NCBI GenBank assembly: GCA_027306695.1
Contig: DAHUZH010000015.1
Coordinates: forward strand, 1-43,653
Direction: 5' to 3'
Length of the DNA stretch: 43,653 bases
From: Acidobacteriaceae bacterium
GTDB taxonomy: Bacteria; Acidobacteriota; Terriglobia; Terriglobales; Acidobacteriaceae
The notes below the pieces were generated by a model. The model made no database searches, was not told the origin of the DNA, and saw only the letters and a list, made by a program, of their open reading frames with translations. Shown here in pieces: positions 7,020 to 16,100 of this stretch. Position 1 is the stretch's first letter; the number at the start of each line of letters is the position of its first letter. A program made the translations under genes and the position numbers.

Positions 7020-7559
7020 TTATGGCTGCAACTCGAATCGCTGGCATTTACTTTCGTGTTCCAGAAGCCAACGCTTGCGCTCAATACCGCCGCCGTAGCC
7101 GGTCAGCGAACCGTTCGCTCCGATCACTCGGTGACATGGCACAACGACCCCAATCGGATTGGAACCATTGGCCAGGCCAACGGCCCTTACTGCGGTAGGC
7201 CGGCCAATTCGTCCGGCAAGTTCCGCATAAGAAACCGTAGTACCGCAGGGAATTTCTCGCAACGCACGCCACACCTCACGCTGAAAAGGAGTGCCGGCTG
7301 TTTGCACCGGCAACGTGTCGATTGCCGCAAACTCTCCCGCAAAGTAGCTGCTGATTGCCTGCGTTAAACCATTCGGATTGCGAGATGGTTCGAGCTTGAA
7401 TCCATTCTCACGATAGTGCAGACGCAGCATACGGTGCATCTGTATCTCATGCTCTGTCCAACTAGTCGCACGCAGATTTCCATCATGGTCCGCGACAATG
7501 AACAACTCGCCGATTGGCGTATCGATTCGATCCATCCACAAATGCAGGAATTCACTCAT
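7020..7559 (-). CDS. ogt: Methylated-DNA-protein-cysteine methyltransferase
   Basis: Repairs O6-alkylguanine by moving the alkyl group to its own cysteine. The 179-residue protein has the small N-terminal domain (IDTPIGELFIVADHDG) and the active domain with GTPFQREVWRALREIPCGTTVSYAELA split motifs, RAVGLANGSNPI (the helix-turn-helix Arg finger region is about 121-133) and the active-site PCHRVIGANGSLTGYGGG, acceptor Cys at about 142. The ATG at 7559 has AGGAG five bases upstream; a GTG two codons earlier is less likely. It begins 38 bases after dxs on the same strand and may be cotranscribed. The N-terminal Cys residues of Ada are absent, so it is of the Ogt/MGMT type. Confidence 0.94.
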   Translation of the reverse strand: MSEFLHLWMDRIDTPIGELFIVADHDGNLRATSWTEHEIQMHRMLRLHYRENGFKLEPSRNPNGLTQAISSYFAGEFAAIDTLPVQTAGTPFQREVWRALREIPCGTTVSYAELAGRIGRPTAVRAVGLANGSNPIGVVVPCHRVIGANGSLTGYGGGIERKRWLLEHESKCQRFELQP

Positions 7560-7597
7560 GCGCACTCCTGATAGCGGAAATACTTGCTGACAAGGAC

Positions 7598-9490
7598 TTA
7601 GCCGATGACGGCGAAGCGTTTGCGCGGCAAGGCTTTCAAAAATGGCCGTGATTTTTCCAGCGCGGCTTCCACGGACAATCCATATTTGGCGCGCAGTTGG
7701 TCCACTTTGCCATGCTCGATAAACGTATCCGGCCAGCCGATGCGCACCACGGGAACATGCAGATTTTTGTTGTTCAAAAACTCCAACACCGCGCTGCCGA
7801 AACCGCCCATCATCACATGGTCTTCAAAGGTAACGATCAGGCCAACGCGGCGCGCATACGCTTCCAGCAATTCGGTATCGAGCGGCTTGGCGAATCGCGC
7901 ATTGATCAGCGCGGCGGAGAATCCTTCCCGCTCCAGTTGCGCGGCAAATGCAGTCGCCATCGGGACCAGCGCACCCAGGCCCCAAACGGCGATCTCGCTG
8001 CCATCACGCAGGACTTCGGCCTTGCCGATGGGCAACGCGACCGGCTGTTCTTTCACCTTTGCGCCTGGCCCGGCTCCGCGCGGATAACGGATCGCGGAAG
8101 GCCCGTCATGCTCCATCGCCGTCCGCAACATGTCGGCGAGTTCATCTTCATCCTTCGGCGCCATGGCGACGATGTTCGGCACGCCGCGCAGATAACTGAT
8201 GTCGAACAGTCCGTGATGCGTGGGGCCATCGTCGCCGGAAAGCCCCGCGCGGTCCATGCAAAACACGACCGGAAGATTTTGCAGGCACACGTCGTGAATG
8301 ATGGGATCGTAGGCGCGCTGCAAGAACGTAGAATAGATGGCGCAGAAGGGCCGCAGGCCCTTGGTCGCCATCCCTGCGGCGAAGATGACCGCGTGCTCCT
8401 CGGCAATGCCGACATCGAAATAACGCTTCGGGTGGTGCGGTCGGAACAGGTCGAGCGCGGTCCCATTCGGCATGGCGGCGGTGATGGCGACGACCTTCTC
8501 ATTTTTGTCGGCCAGCTTCACCATCGTTTCCGCAAAGACTTCCGAGTAGGTCTTCTGCCCGGTGGGCTTGGTTTCGCCGGTCTCTGGATCGTATGGCCCC
8601 AGTCCGTGGAATTTCTTCTGCTTGTCGAGCGCCGGTTGAAAGCCGCGTCCCTTCTGGGTGAGCGCGTGCAGAATCACCGGGCGATTTTGTCGTTTGAGAA
8701 AGCGGAAGGTCTCAATCAACAGGCCAAGATCGTGGCCGTCGATGGGACCGTAGTAGGTGAGTCCGAACTCCTCGAAGATCAGCGAAGGCAGCAGCAATCC
8801 TTTGGCTGCTTCCTCGGCGCGACGCACCACATGGCCGACGGTCTTGCCGCCCAGCCGTTCAATCAGGCGCGTGGCGCGGTCGTGCAGATATGCATAACGC
8901 TCGTTGGTGACGATGCGATGCAGATAGGAGGAGATCGCGCCGACGTTGCGGTCGATCGACCACTCGTTGTCGTTCAGCACAATGATGAGCCGCTTGGTCT
9001 GCCCGGCCACGTTGTTCAGCGCTTCGTAGGAAATTCCGTTCGTGAATGCCGCATCGCCGGCCAGCGCGATGACATGCTCCTTGCCGCCGCTCAAGTCTCG
9101 CGCAACAGCCATGCCCAGTGCAGCCGACAATGCAGTTCCCGCGTGGCCCGCGCCGTAGACGTCGTGCTCGCTTTCCGTGCGCAGCATAAAACCGTTCAGG
9201 CCCTGCGGCTGGCGCATGGTCTCAAACCGCTCGCGTCGGCCGGTCAGCAATTTGTGGATGTAGGCCTGGTGGCTGACGTCAAAAACAAAGTGGTCCTTCG
9301 GAGTGTCGAACACGACATGCAACGCCAGCGACAACTCCACTACGCCAAGGTTAGGACCAAGATGGCCGCCTGTCTTCGCCAGCACGGCGATCATGCGTTC
9401 GCGGATCTCCTGCGCCAACTGTTCAAGCTGGGGGAGGGTGAGGCTTTTTACATCGCGGGGTGAGTGGATGGTATCGAGAATGTTGCTCAT
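7598..9490 (-). CDS. dxs: 1-deoxy-D-xylulose-5-phosphate synthase
   Basis: Condenses pyruvate and glyceraldehyde 3-phosphate with thiamine diphosphate, the first step of the MEP isoprenoid pathway. 630 residues. N-terminal TPP domain: GGHLGPNLGVVELSLALH, FDVSHQAYIHKLLTGRR, then GDAAFTNG (about 145-152) and NDN (about 173-175). Central transketolase domain: YFDVGIAEEHAVIFAAGMA and MDRAGLSGDDGPTHHG. C-terminal transketolase domain ends the protein. Most Dxs proteins have GDG at the metal/TPP site; here it reads GDA, as in a recognised divergent Dxs subgroup. The frame runs upstream to 9553, but the ATG at 9490 with GGAAA upstream begins the conserved SNILDTIHSPRDVK. Ogt follows after 107 bases of coding-free spacing or less. 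Confidence 0.95.
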   Translation of the reverse strand: MSNILDTIHSPRDVKSLTLPQLEQLAQEIRERMIAVLAKTGGHLGPNLGVVELSLALHVVFDTPKDHFVFDVSHQAYIHKLLTGRRERFETMRQPQGLNGFMLRTESEHDVYGAGHAGTALSAALGMAVARDLSGGKEHVIALAGDAAFTNGISYEALNNVAGQTKRLIIVLNDNEWSIDRNVGAISSYLHRIVTNERYAYLHDRATRLIERLGGKTVGHVVRRAEEAAKGLLLPSLIFEEFGLTYYGPIDGHDLGLLIETFRFLKRQNRPVILHALTQKGRGFQPALDKQKKFHGLGPYDPETGETKPTGQKTYSEVFAETMVKLADKNEKVVAITAAMPNGTALDLFRPHHPKRYFDVGIAEEHAVIFAAGMATKGLRPFCAIYSTFLQRAYDPIIHDVCLQNLPVVFCMDRAGLSGDDGPTHHGLFDISYLRGVPNIVAMAPKDEDELADMLRTAMEHDGPSAIRYPRGAGPGAKVKEQPVALPIGKAEVLRDGSEIAVWGLGALVPMATAFAAQLEREGFSAALINARFAKPLDTELLEAYARRVGLIVTFEDHVMMGGFGSAVLEFLNNKNLHVPVVRIGWPDTFIEHGKVDQLRAKYGLSVEAALEKSRPFLKALPRKRFAVIG

Positions 9491-9690
9491 GATTTTCCAG
9501 ATTGGATGTCGAATGCACCCCGTGCAACCCACCGGGCCCAACATCTTCCACATGTTTAGATGCCGTTACGAATTCTCGTGAGAGGGATGTCTACCGGTCC
9601 GCGCAGAACTCGATCCGCCGCCTACCAGTATAGTCCAGCCAGAATTACATGCTTGCGTAAGGATTGGTGCTCCCAAAAATCCTGGACGTG

Positions 9691-10920
9691 CTAATGGGCG
9701 ACCGGGTAGTTCTCCGACTGCGGCTGCTTTTCTTTTGTGTACCCAAAATAACGTTTCAGCCGTAAGAAATAGACCTCGTACAGGTGATAACTGGCATACG
9801 CCGCCAGAAATACGGCGCATGCATTCACGCCAAACTCCACCAGCACGGCCAGCGGCCGCGAATGAAGATAAGGCGTCAGAAAAATCCGCAGGCTGGTGCC
9901 GAGCATGCGATACAGAAGCGTGCCAACCATGTATCCAACGAAAATATGCAGCACATACATGCCATAGCTGTACTTACCCAGGCCCCGAAAAATTTGCCAG
10001 CGAAAAATTTTGTGGGCAATGGATTCACTGTCGAGCGTGGCCGCCAATAATGCGACGCATCCAAGAGCGATCACCGAATAGCCAAAGGTCGCGCCGAGAA
10101 ACAGGTTGCGTATGTCCGCGCCCAGATGCCACAGTGCATACGCAACAATAATGGCCGCCGAGGCAAACGCCAGTGGGAGCATCCATCGCAGTAGAAATTT
10201 CCATCGACGCGGAAGGCCGTTTTTGTTGCCGCGGACCACCAGCGCCACGCAGCCGCCGAGCAGCAGCGCATCCATGCGGCACGGGGTGGCCATAAAAAGA
10301 GTGAGCGGAGACGCGCCGTGCAGATACAAAACGATGCGCAGCAGAAGCGCTGCGGCGGAAAGCGTAAGCGCGAGCGCCATCAGCCGGCGGCGTCCACGCA
10401 CCAGAAAAACGAGCAGCGGCCAGACCAGGTAGAACTGCTCCTCCACCGCGAGCGACCAGAAATGACCGAGGTCCGCCCACAGGCCAGGATGAAAATCCGT
10501 GACTGGAAACCACAGGCCGGTATTTTGCAGATAGGCCAGCAGGACGTATTGCCGACCGCCCCAGGAGAAATGCTGCCAGTGCGCCAGCAGCAGCATGAAA
10601 AATAAAAAGCCATAGTAGAGTGGAAAAATGCGTAGAAATCGCCGCATGTAAAAGCTGCGGAAGTAATGTGGATCTTCCAGCGTGTCATACAAAATTCCGG
10701 TAATCAAAAACCCGGAGAGGACAAAAAAAAGATCGACGCCAACCCAGCCCAGCCCGCGCAGTGCGGAAAGCGAGTCTCCGAGACGGCTGCCCGTCCTGTC
10801 GTTGAACAGCATCAAGTGCGAAACCAGCACCATCAGAATTGCCAGCCCGCGCAGGCCGTCGAGCGCAGGCAGATGGCTGCGGGCAGGCCCGGCGATTTCC
10901 ACTGTTGGCTTTGAGTTCAC
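9691..10920 (-). CDS. Acyltransferase 3 (OafA/YrhL-like) membrane protein
   Basis: About 409 residues, roughly ten membrane helices. The family's start motif HLPALDGLRGLAILMVLVSH is present in pieces (LPALDGLRGLAILMVL with the conserved His after it), followed by GVDLFFVLSGFLITGIL, FYMRRFLRIFPLYYGF and GHFWSLAVEEQFYLVWPLL, all diagnostic of acyltransferase family 3. Such enzymes O-acylate surface sugars or lipids (O-antigen, exopolysaccharide, peptidoglycan); the acceptor here is unknown. The start is uncertain: the frame reaches 11061 and so touches the divergent SpoIIE gene, while a GTG at 10920 preceded by GGAG gives a protein starting close to the conserved domain. It lies 200 bases upstream of dxs; 9491-9690 shows no gene. 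Confidence 0.88.
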   Translation of the reverse strand: MNSKPTVEIAGPARSHLPALDGLRGLAILMVLVSHLMLFNDRTGSRLGDSLSALRGLGWVGVDLFFVLSGFLITGILYDTLEDPHYFRSFYMRRFLRIFPLYYGFLFFMLLLAHWQHFSWGGRQYVLLAYLQNTGLWFPVTDFHPGLWADLGHFWSLAVEEQFYLVWPLLVFLVRGRRRLMALALTLSAAALLLRIVLYLHGASPLTLFMATPCRMDALLLGGCVALVVRGNKNGLPRRWKFLLRWMLPLAFASAAIIVAYALWHLGADIRNLFLGATFGYSVIALGCVALLAATLDSESIAHKIFRWQIFRGLGKYSYGMYVLHIFVGYMVGTLLYRMLGTSLRIFLTPYLHSRPLAVLVEFGVNACAVFLAAYASYHLYEVYFLRLKRYFGYTKEKQPQSENYPVAH

Positions 10921-11059
10921 TGCAAAGCGACTCCGATCCTTCGCAGTATAAGGTGTCCGCAAATTTGAAATACGAGAACCGGCGGCTGTGGAACTGCGTA
11001 CACAAAGATGACGGGAAATTCTTCGATTTCCGATACCATGTCTGCAACGTGCGCTAACC

Positions 11060-13663
11060 ATGCCCCAGCAACTGAAAAATGACCGTGTTCTCTATTTCCT
11101 GCTCGGCCTCTACATCGTGGCCAGCATGACGTATTTTGTGGCGAACATTTCCGGTTTTCTCGATGACTACTTTGATGTTCATCATCGGGTGACAACCCCA
11201 CTGACATTCGACATTGACACACTGAAGATCACCACGTTACGGCCCGAGGCGCAAAAGGCCGGACTGGCCAAGGGCGATGTGCTAGTCGCTGTCAATGGCA
11301 GCGCCTACGCGGGCACCGCAAGTTGGCTTATGCTGATACGAAATCGGCTTCATCCCGGCGACAGGCTTCAACTCGTGGTCCGCAAACCGGATGGCACGAT
11401 GCAAAACGCCGATTTCATCTTGACGGGCCGAGGCAAGAACGACCCGCCAATCATTCACGAGTGGGCTGGCCTGCTGCTGTTCTTCGGTCTGCCGCCGCTG
11501 GTCTGCCTACTCATCGGTTATTGGGTAGTTGCGGCGCGGCCGCGCGATTTGAATGCGTGGATGATTCTGCTGATCCTCACCTTTCCTGAAACCTTCCTCG
11601 CTATCGATAGCGGCTGGTGGCCCGGTTATTGGAACCTGTATACCCAGGGGTGGACGCAGGTCGTGCAAGCCGTTGCGCCACTCGCACTCTTGCTCTTTGG
11701 GATTTATTTTCCTGAACGCTGGCGGCTGGATCGTAAGGCTCCCTGGCTGAAGTGGCTGCTGATCGCGCCAGGCGTTGTTTGTACCGCGAGTTCGTTATGG
11801 ATCATTGTCGATGAGGAATATTTTCCCGTTCGCAACCTGGCACTGCACTCGCTCAATCATTGGACAAACCTTATTGTCTTCGCAATCGACACTGCCTGCA
11901 TTTTTCTGTACTGGGTCGCCATCTTCGACAAGTCGCGATCTGCTTCGACTGCGGATGCACGCCGCCGGTTGCATGTGCTCGGTATGGGATCGCTGATCGG
12001 ACTGGGCTCCGTGCTGCTGTTTGTCATGGCCCCTCTGTTCCATATTGACAATACGCAGCGCTGGATCGGCTTTACGACGGCGATCATTTTTCTGGTATTT
12101 CCTTTCACGCTGGCTTACGTCGTCGTAGTACAGCGGGCCATGGACGTGCGCATTCTGCTGCGCATGGGCACGAAATATGCACTGGCGCGGGCAACCTTGA
12201 CCGTTGTGCGCACAGGATTGCTGATCGTCCTCGCGGTCTTGGTGGTGCGCCTGGTGCGCGCGCCCTCGTTGACGCCTCGTGCGCTGATTGAAATTGCCGT
12301 CCTCGCCGCGCTCTCTGGACTGCTGCGTTCGCGCCTCACGCGAAATCTTTCTAGTTGGCTGGATCGCAAATTTTTTCGTGAGGCGTATAATGCGGAACAG
12401 TTGCTCGCTGAGCTTTCGCAGCGCGTCCGCAAATACACCGACACGGGACCGATGCTCGAAATGGTCACGCGCAGTCTGGTGCAGACGCTCCATATCGACA
12501 AGATCGCTGTGCTGCTGCGCGGCGGAAATGCTTTCCAGTTGCAGCACGCCGTCGGATTCAGTCCGGATGGGACCGTCGGCGGTCAGCCGGTCGTGTTGCC
12601 TCTAAACTCCACCACCGCGCGCAATCTAATGCGCATCAACACGCCGGTCACGCTCTATCGTGAGGACCCCGATGGATGGCTGCTGCTGGCCAGCGAGTCG
12701 GAACGAAGCCTGCTGGATGCGATGTCCGCGGAACTGCTGCTGCCGCTCTCCGGCAGAGACCAGTTGATGGGCCTCATCACGCTGGGGCCGAAGCGCTCTG
12801 AGGAACCTTATACGCCCAGCGATCTGCGGCTGTTGGAGTCGGTCGCCACGCAAACCGGGCTGGCGCTGGAGATTGGCAATCTCGCGCGCTCGCTGGCCAA
12901 AGAGGCGACGCAGCGCGAACGCATCGATCGTGAGATCGAAGTTGCGCGCGAGGTGCAGGAGCGACTGTTCCCGCAGGAATTTCCCGTCATCGACGGCGTC
13001 AGTCTGGCTGGCCATTGCCGCCCGGCGCAGGGCGTGGGCGGCGATTACTACGACCTGTTCACGCTGGGAGACGGACGAATCGGCATCGCCATTGGCGACG
13101 TCAGCGGTAAGGGAATCTCGGCGGCGCTGCTGATGGCCTGCCTGCGCGCCTCCCTGCGCGGCATGACACTGGATGACCCGCACGATCTTGCCGTCACGAT
13201 GGAACGAGTGAACCGGCTCGTGTATGAGGCCTCGGCGAGCAACCGCTACGCCACATTTTTCTTTGCGACATACAACATTGCAACGCGCGAACTGGTATAT
13301 GTGAATGCCGGGCACAACGCGCCATTTCTGGTTCGCAAAAATGGAGATGCTTACGACGTGCAACGCCTGGAGGCTGGTGGCCCGGTCGTCGGCTTGCTGT
13401 CTTTTGCCACCTATGAAGAACAGCGCCTGCTGCTTGCACCCGGCGACCTGCTGCTGACCTACACCGATGGCATCAGCGAAGCGATGACGCTTGATGACGA
13501 GGAATGGGGCGAAGAGCGCATGCTGGCCGCCGCGCAAACGCTACCAGAGGGGACCGCGCAGGAGGTGCTGGAGCATCTCTTCGCGGAAGCCGACCGCTTC
13601 ACCGGCAAAGCTCCGCAGCACGACGACATGACCCTGCTGGTGCTGAAATTGGCGCGGGCGTAG
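11060..13663 (+). CDS. PDZ-membrane-GAF-SpoIIE protein phosphatase
   Basis: An 867-residue signalling protein. A membrane helix (about 11-29) leads to a PDZ-like domain (about 55-125, with EAQKAGLAKGDVLVAVNG), then about seven or eight membrane helices (about 138-400, for example LLLFFGLPPLVCLLIGYWVV). A GAF-like domain (about 435-605) precedes a PPM/SpoIIE phosphatase (about 640-865) with AREVQERLFPQ, VGGDYYD, GDVSGKGISAALLMA, NAGHNAPF, TYTDGISEA and the terminal HDDMTLLVLKL; the metal-binding Asp residues are all present. SpoIIE/RsbU phosphatases dephosphorylate anti-sigma-factor antagonists, so a stress or envelope partner-switching role is inferred. No anti-sigma or antagonist gene is adjacent. 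The ribosome site is weak. Confidence 0.9.
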   Translation: MPQQLKNDRVLYFLLGLYIVASMTYFVANISGFLDDYFDVHHRVTTPLTFDIDTLKITTLRPEAQKAGLAKGDVLVAVNGSAYAGTASWLMLIRNRLHPGDRLQLVVRKPDGTMQNADFILTGRGKNDPPIIHEWAGLLLFFGLPPLVCLLIGYWVVAARPRDLNAWMILLILTFPETFLAIDSGWWPGYWNLYTQGWTQVVQAVAPLALLLFGIYFPERWRLDRKAPWLKWLLIAPGVVCTASSLWIIVDEEYFPVRNLALHSLNHWTNLIVFAIDTACIFLYWVAIFDKSRSASTADARRRLHVLGMGSLIGLGSVLLFVMAPLFHIDNTQRWIGFTTAIIFLVFPFTLAYVVVVQRAMDVRILLRMGTKYALARATLTVVRTGLLIVLAVLVVRLVRAPSLTPRALIEIAVLAALSGLLRSRLTRNLSSWLDRKFFREAYNAEQLLAELSQRVRKYTDTGPMLEMVTRSLVQTLHIDKIAVLLRGGNAFQLQHAVGFSPDGTVGGQPVVLPLNSTTARNLMRINTPVTLYREDPDGWLLLASESERSLLDAMSAELLLPLSGRDQLMGLITLGPKRSEEPYTPSDLRLLESVATQTGLALEIGNLARSLAKEATQRERIDREIEVAREVQERLFPQEFPVIDGVSLAGHCRPAQGVGGDYYDLFTLGDGRIGIAIGDVSGKGISAALLMACLRASLRGMTLDDPHDLAVTMERVNRLVYEASASNRYATFFFATYNIATRELVYVNAGHNAPFLVRKNGDAYDVQRLEAGGPVVGLLSFATYEEQRLLLAPGDLLLTYTDGISEAMTLDDEEWGEERMLAAAQTLPEGTAQEVLEHLFAEADRFTGKAPQHDDMTLLVLKLARA

Positions 13664-13690
13664 GCGCATGTATTTTAGGCGTCAATTAAG

Positions 13691-13819
13691 GAGTCATTCT
13701 GAATGAGGTCGCTTCGCCACGGCGAACGACTGGAGTGAAGAATCCAGAGAATACTCGCCTGGTGAACGATGCCATCACCCTCTGGATTCTTCGGTCGCCG
13801 CGGCGACCCTCAGAATGAC
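13691..13819. repeat. Dispersed intergenic palindromic repeat, copy 2 (type A)
   Basis: GAGTCATTCTGA at the left end and TCAGAATGAC at the right end are inverted copies. The next layer, GAAGAATCCAGAG and inverted CTCTGGATTCTTC, forms a second stem, and GCCACGGCGA-type GC arms also pair. The element fills the space between the converging SpoIIE and acs genes, so it may act as a bidirectional terminator. Confidence 0.8.
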
Positions 13820-13824
13820 GAACA

Positions 13825-15783
13825 TCATTCTTCTTCCTGCCTTAAACTCGCAATCACGCCAAGGTCTTCGAGCGTGGTGGTGTCGCCCTTCACTTCGCCG
13901 GTTTCCGCCAGTTCGCGCAACAGCCGTCGCATGATTTTTCCTGAGCGCGTCTTCGGCAAGCTGTCGGTGAAACGCATATCGTCCGGTCGGGCCAGCGCGC
14001 CAATCTCTTTCGCGACCCAGGCGCGCAGTTCATCTTTTAATGCAGGCGTGGGCTTGTACTGCGACTCCAGTGTGACGAATGCTGCGATGGCCTGCCCTTT
14101 CAGCGGATCTGGCCGTCCGACCACAGCAGCCTCGGCGACCTTCGGGTGCGCCACCAGCGCGGATTCGATTTCCATGGTCCCCAGCCGATGGCCGGAGACG
14201 TTGATGACGTCATCGACGCGGCCCATCAGCCAGTAATAGCCGTCGGCATCGCGACGCGCGCCATCGCCGGTAAAGTACGCGCCGGGGATGGTGGACCAAT
14301 ACTGCTTCACGTAACGCTCAGGATCGTTGTAGATGGTGCGCGCCATGCCCGGCCACGGTTTGCGAATAATCAGCAGGCCGCCGTTGCCTTCTGAAACGGG
14401 CTGCCCATCCGGCTTCACGATATCGGGCACGATCCCAAAAAATGGCTTGCTCGCGGAACCGGGCTTGCTGGCCACCGCGCCAGGAATCGACGCGATCAGG
14501 ATGCCGCCAGTCTCCGTTTGCCACCAGGTGTCCACAATCGGACACCTGCTTTTTCCGATTACCGCCGAATACCACATCCAGGTCTGCGGATTGATCGGCT
14601 CGCCCACGCTGCCGAGCAGGCGGAGGCTGTCGAGCTTGTGGCGATTGGGAAATTCGTCGCCCCATTTGATGAACGCGCGAATGGCTGTAGGCGCGGTGTA
14701 AAAAACGGTCACGCGATGGTCGTCGATGATCTTCCAGAAGCGGTCGTTCTCGGGATAATTGGGTGCGCCTTCGTACATCACCGTGGTCACGCCGTTCTGC
14801 AAAATGCCGTAGACGACGTAAGAATGCCCTGTGACCCAGCCGATGTCCGCCGTACACCAGTAAACATCGTCGTCCTTCAAATCAAAGACCAGCTTGCTGG
14901 TCAGATAGGTATGCACGGCGTAGCCGCCGGTGGTGTGCACAATGCCCTTGGGCTTGCCGGTCGTACCGGAGGTATACAGAATGTAGAGCGGATGCTCGGC
15001 ATCGAGCGGCTCGGCGGGGCAGTCGGACGCTGCCTTTTCCATCTCTTCATGCCACCAGAAATCGCGGCCAGTTTGCATGGAGATTTTTGCATTCGTCCGG
15101 CGCAGCACAACGGTCTTGCGCACGGAAGGGCACTTTGCCAGCGCCTCATCGACGGTCGCCTTCAGCGGGACTTCGTGACCGCGCCTCCAGGCCGCATCCT
15201 GAGTGATGACGACGACCGACTGCGCATCGTTGATGCGATCCACCAGCGCGTTGGCTGCGAAGCCGCCGAAGATGACCGAATGCACGGCGCCGATCCGGGC
15301 GCAGGCGAGCACGGCCATCGCCAGCTCCGGCACCATGCCCATGTAAAGCGCCACACAATCGCCTTTTTCGACGCCTATGCCGCGCAAAACATTGGCGAAG
15401 CGCTGCACCCCATCGAGCAGTTCCTGAAACGTAAACCTGCGGACCTCACCGGATTCGCCTTCCCACAAAATCGCCGTCTTGTCGCCCCGACCGCGCTCCA
15501 CTTGCAGGTCGAGGCAGTTGTAGGCCAGGTTCATCCTGCCGCCGACAAACCACTTGGCCCACGGCTCCTTCCATTCCAGCACCTTGGTCCATGGCTCAAA
15601 CCAGTGCAACTCGCCCGCCGCCGCCGCCCAGAACTCTTCCGGGTCCTCAACCGAGCGGCGATAGAGCGCCTCGTAATCCTCCAGACTACGGATGTGCGCT
15701 TTGGCGGAAAACTCTTCCGGTGGTGGAATGACGCGCAGTTCATGCAGGAGAGAATGAAAACTTGTGTCCGGCTGGTCGGTCAT
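13825..15783 (-). CDS. acs: Acetyl-CoA synthetase (AMP-forming)
   Basis: Activates acetate to acetyl-AMP and then acetyl-CoA. 652 residues, the usual family length. Motifs in order: [15 protein letters not shown], the P-loop [11 protein letters not shown] (about 270-280), [31 protein letters not shown] (adenine and acetate pocket), [20 protein letters not shown] and the C-terminal [14 protein letters not shown], whose Lys (about 616) is the catalytic residue controlled by acetylation in other bacteria. The ATG at 15783 ([11 protein letters not shown]) is preferred; a TTG six codons upstream at 15801 is also possible, and GGAG lies 12 bases before the ATG. A strong hairpin lies about 70 bases upstream. 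Its 3' end abuts a palindromic repeat shared with the converging SpoIIE gene. Confidence 0.96.
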   Translation of the reverse strand: MTDQPDTSFHSLLHELRVIPPPEEFSAKAHIRSLEDYEALYRRSVEDPEEFWAAAAGELHWFEPWTKVLEWKEPWAKWFVGGRMNLAYNCLDLQVERGRGDKTAILWEGESGEVRRFTFQELLDGVQRFANVLRGIGVEKGDCVALYMGMVPELAMAVLACARIGAVHSVIFGGFAANALVDRINDAQSVVVITQDAAWRRGHEVPLKATVDEALAKCPSVRKTVVLRRTNAKISMQTGRDFWWHEEMEKAASDCPAEPLDAEHPLYILYTSGTTGKPKGIVHTTGGYAVHTYLTSKLVFDLKDDDVYWCTADIGWVTGHSYVVYGILQNGVTTVMYEGAPNYPENDRFWKIIDDHRVTVFYTAPTAIRAFIKWGDEFPNRHKLDSLRLLGSVGEPINPQTWMWYSAVIGKSRCPIVDTWWQTETGGILIASIPGAVASKPGSASKPFFGIVPDIVKPDGQPVSEGNGGLLIIRKPWPGMARTIYNDPERYVKQYWSTIPGAYFTGDGARRDADGYYWLMGRVDDVINVSGHRLGTMEIESALVAHPKVAEAAVVGRPDPLKGQAIAAFVTLESQYKPTPALKDELRAWVAKEIGALARPDDMRFTDSLPKTRSGKIMRRLLRELAETGEVKGDTTTLEDLGVIASLRQEEE

Positions 15784-15850
15784 CGGCAAAATCGACTCCA
15801 AAGGGTTGGAACTTCAATGTCAACATGGATATTACATTGGCGGGCCGGTA

Positions 15851-15877
15851 CAGACCGCTGGACGGTCCAGCAGTCTG
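15851..15877. promoter_or_regulatory. Imperfect 27-bp palindrome upstream of acs
   Basis: CAGACCGCTGGA, three bases (CGG), TCCAGCAGTCTG: arms match at 11 of 12 positions. It lies 68 bases upstream of the acs ATG in the 317-base divergent space 15784-16100. It could be an operator or a leader hairpin for acs. The rest of that space has no gene. Confidence 0.45.
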
Positions 15878-16026
15878 AGATGTTGACCGGCATCCAATGA
15901 AACTCATTGAAATTTCAGCAATGCGAACGGTGCGAAGTCATTCGGATTGTGCTGTGAATCCGTGATTTTTTCCAATGCAAAAAGGAGGTTTTCATCCTTT
16001 CCACAGTGGGCTTCCCTCTCGCTGCT

Positions 16027-16038
16027 TTAGACGTCTAA
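16027..16038. promoter_or_regulatory. 12-bp perfect palindrome upstream of the lipoprotein gene
   Basis: TTAGACGTCTAA is a perfect dyad 62 bases before the lipoprotein ATG at 16101. It may be a transcription factor site; no cognate regulator can be named. Confidence 0.3.
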
Positions 16039-16100
16039 GAAGTCGGACCGTACAATTCAAGCGGACCATTCCGGTTCCGTTCCAGTGGAGGCGAGCCACA

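Noticed and set aside
7697-9463. 588-codon open frame on the plus strand, antisense to dxs
   Set aside because: It lies wholly opposite dxs, has no ribosome site and reads as the reverse of conserved Dxs codons (rich in His, Gln, Arg). Long antisense frames are expected in GC-rich genes.
14518-15900. 460-codon open frame on the plus strand, antisense to acs
   Set aside because: Opposite a protein with all acetyl-CoA synthetase motifs; composition and lack of motifs mark it as a shadow.
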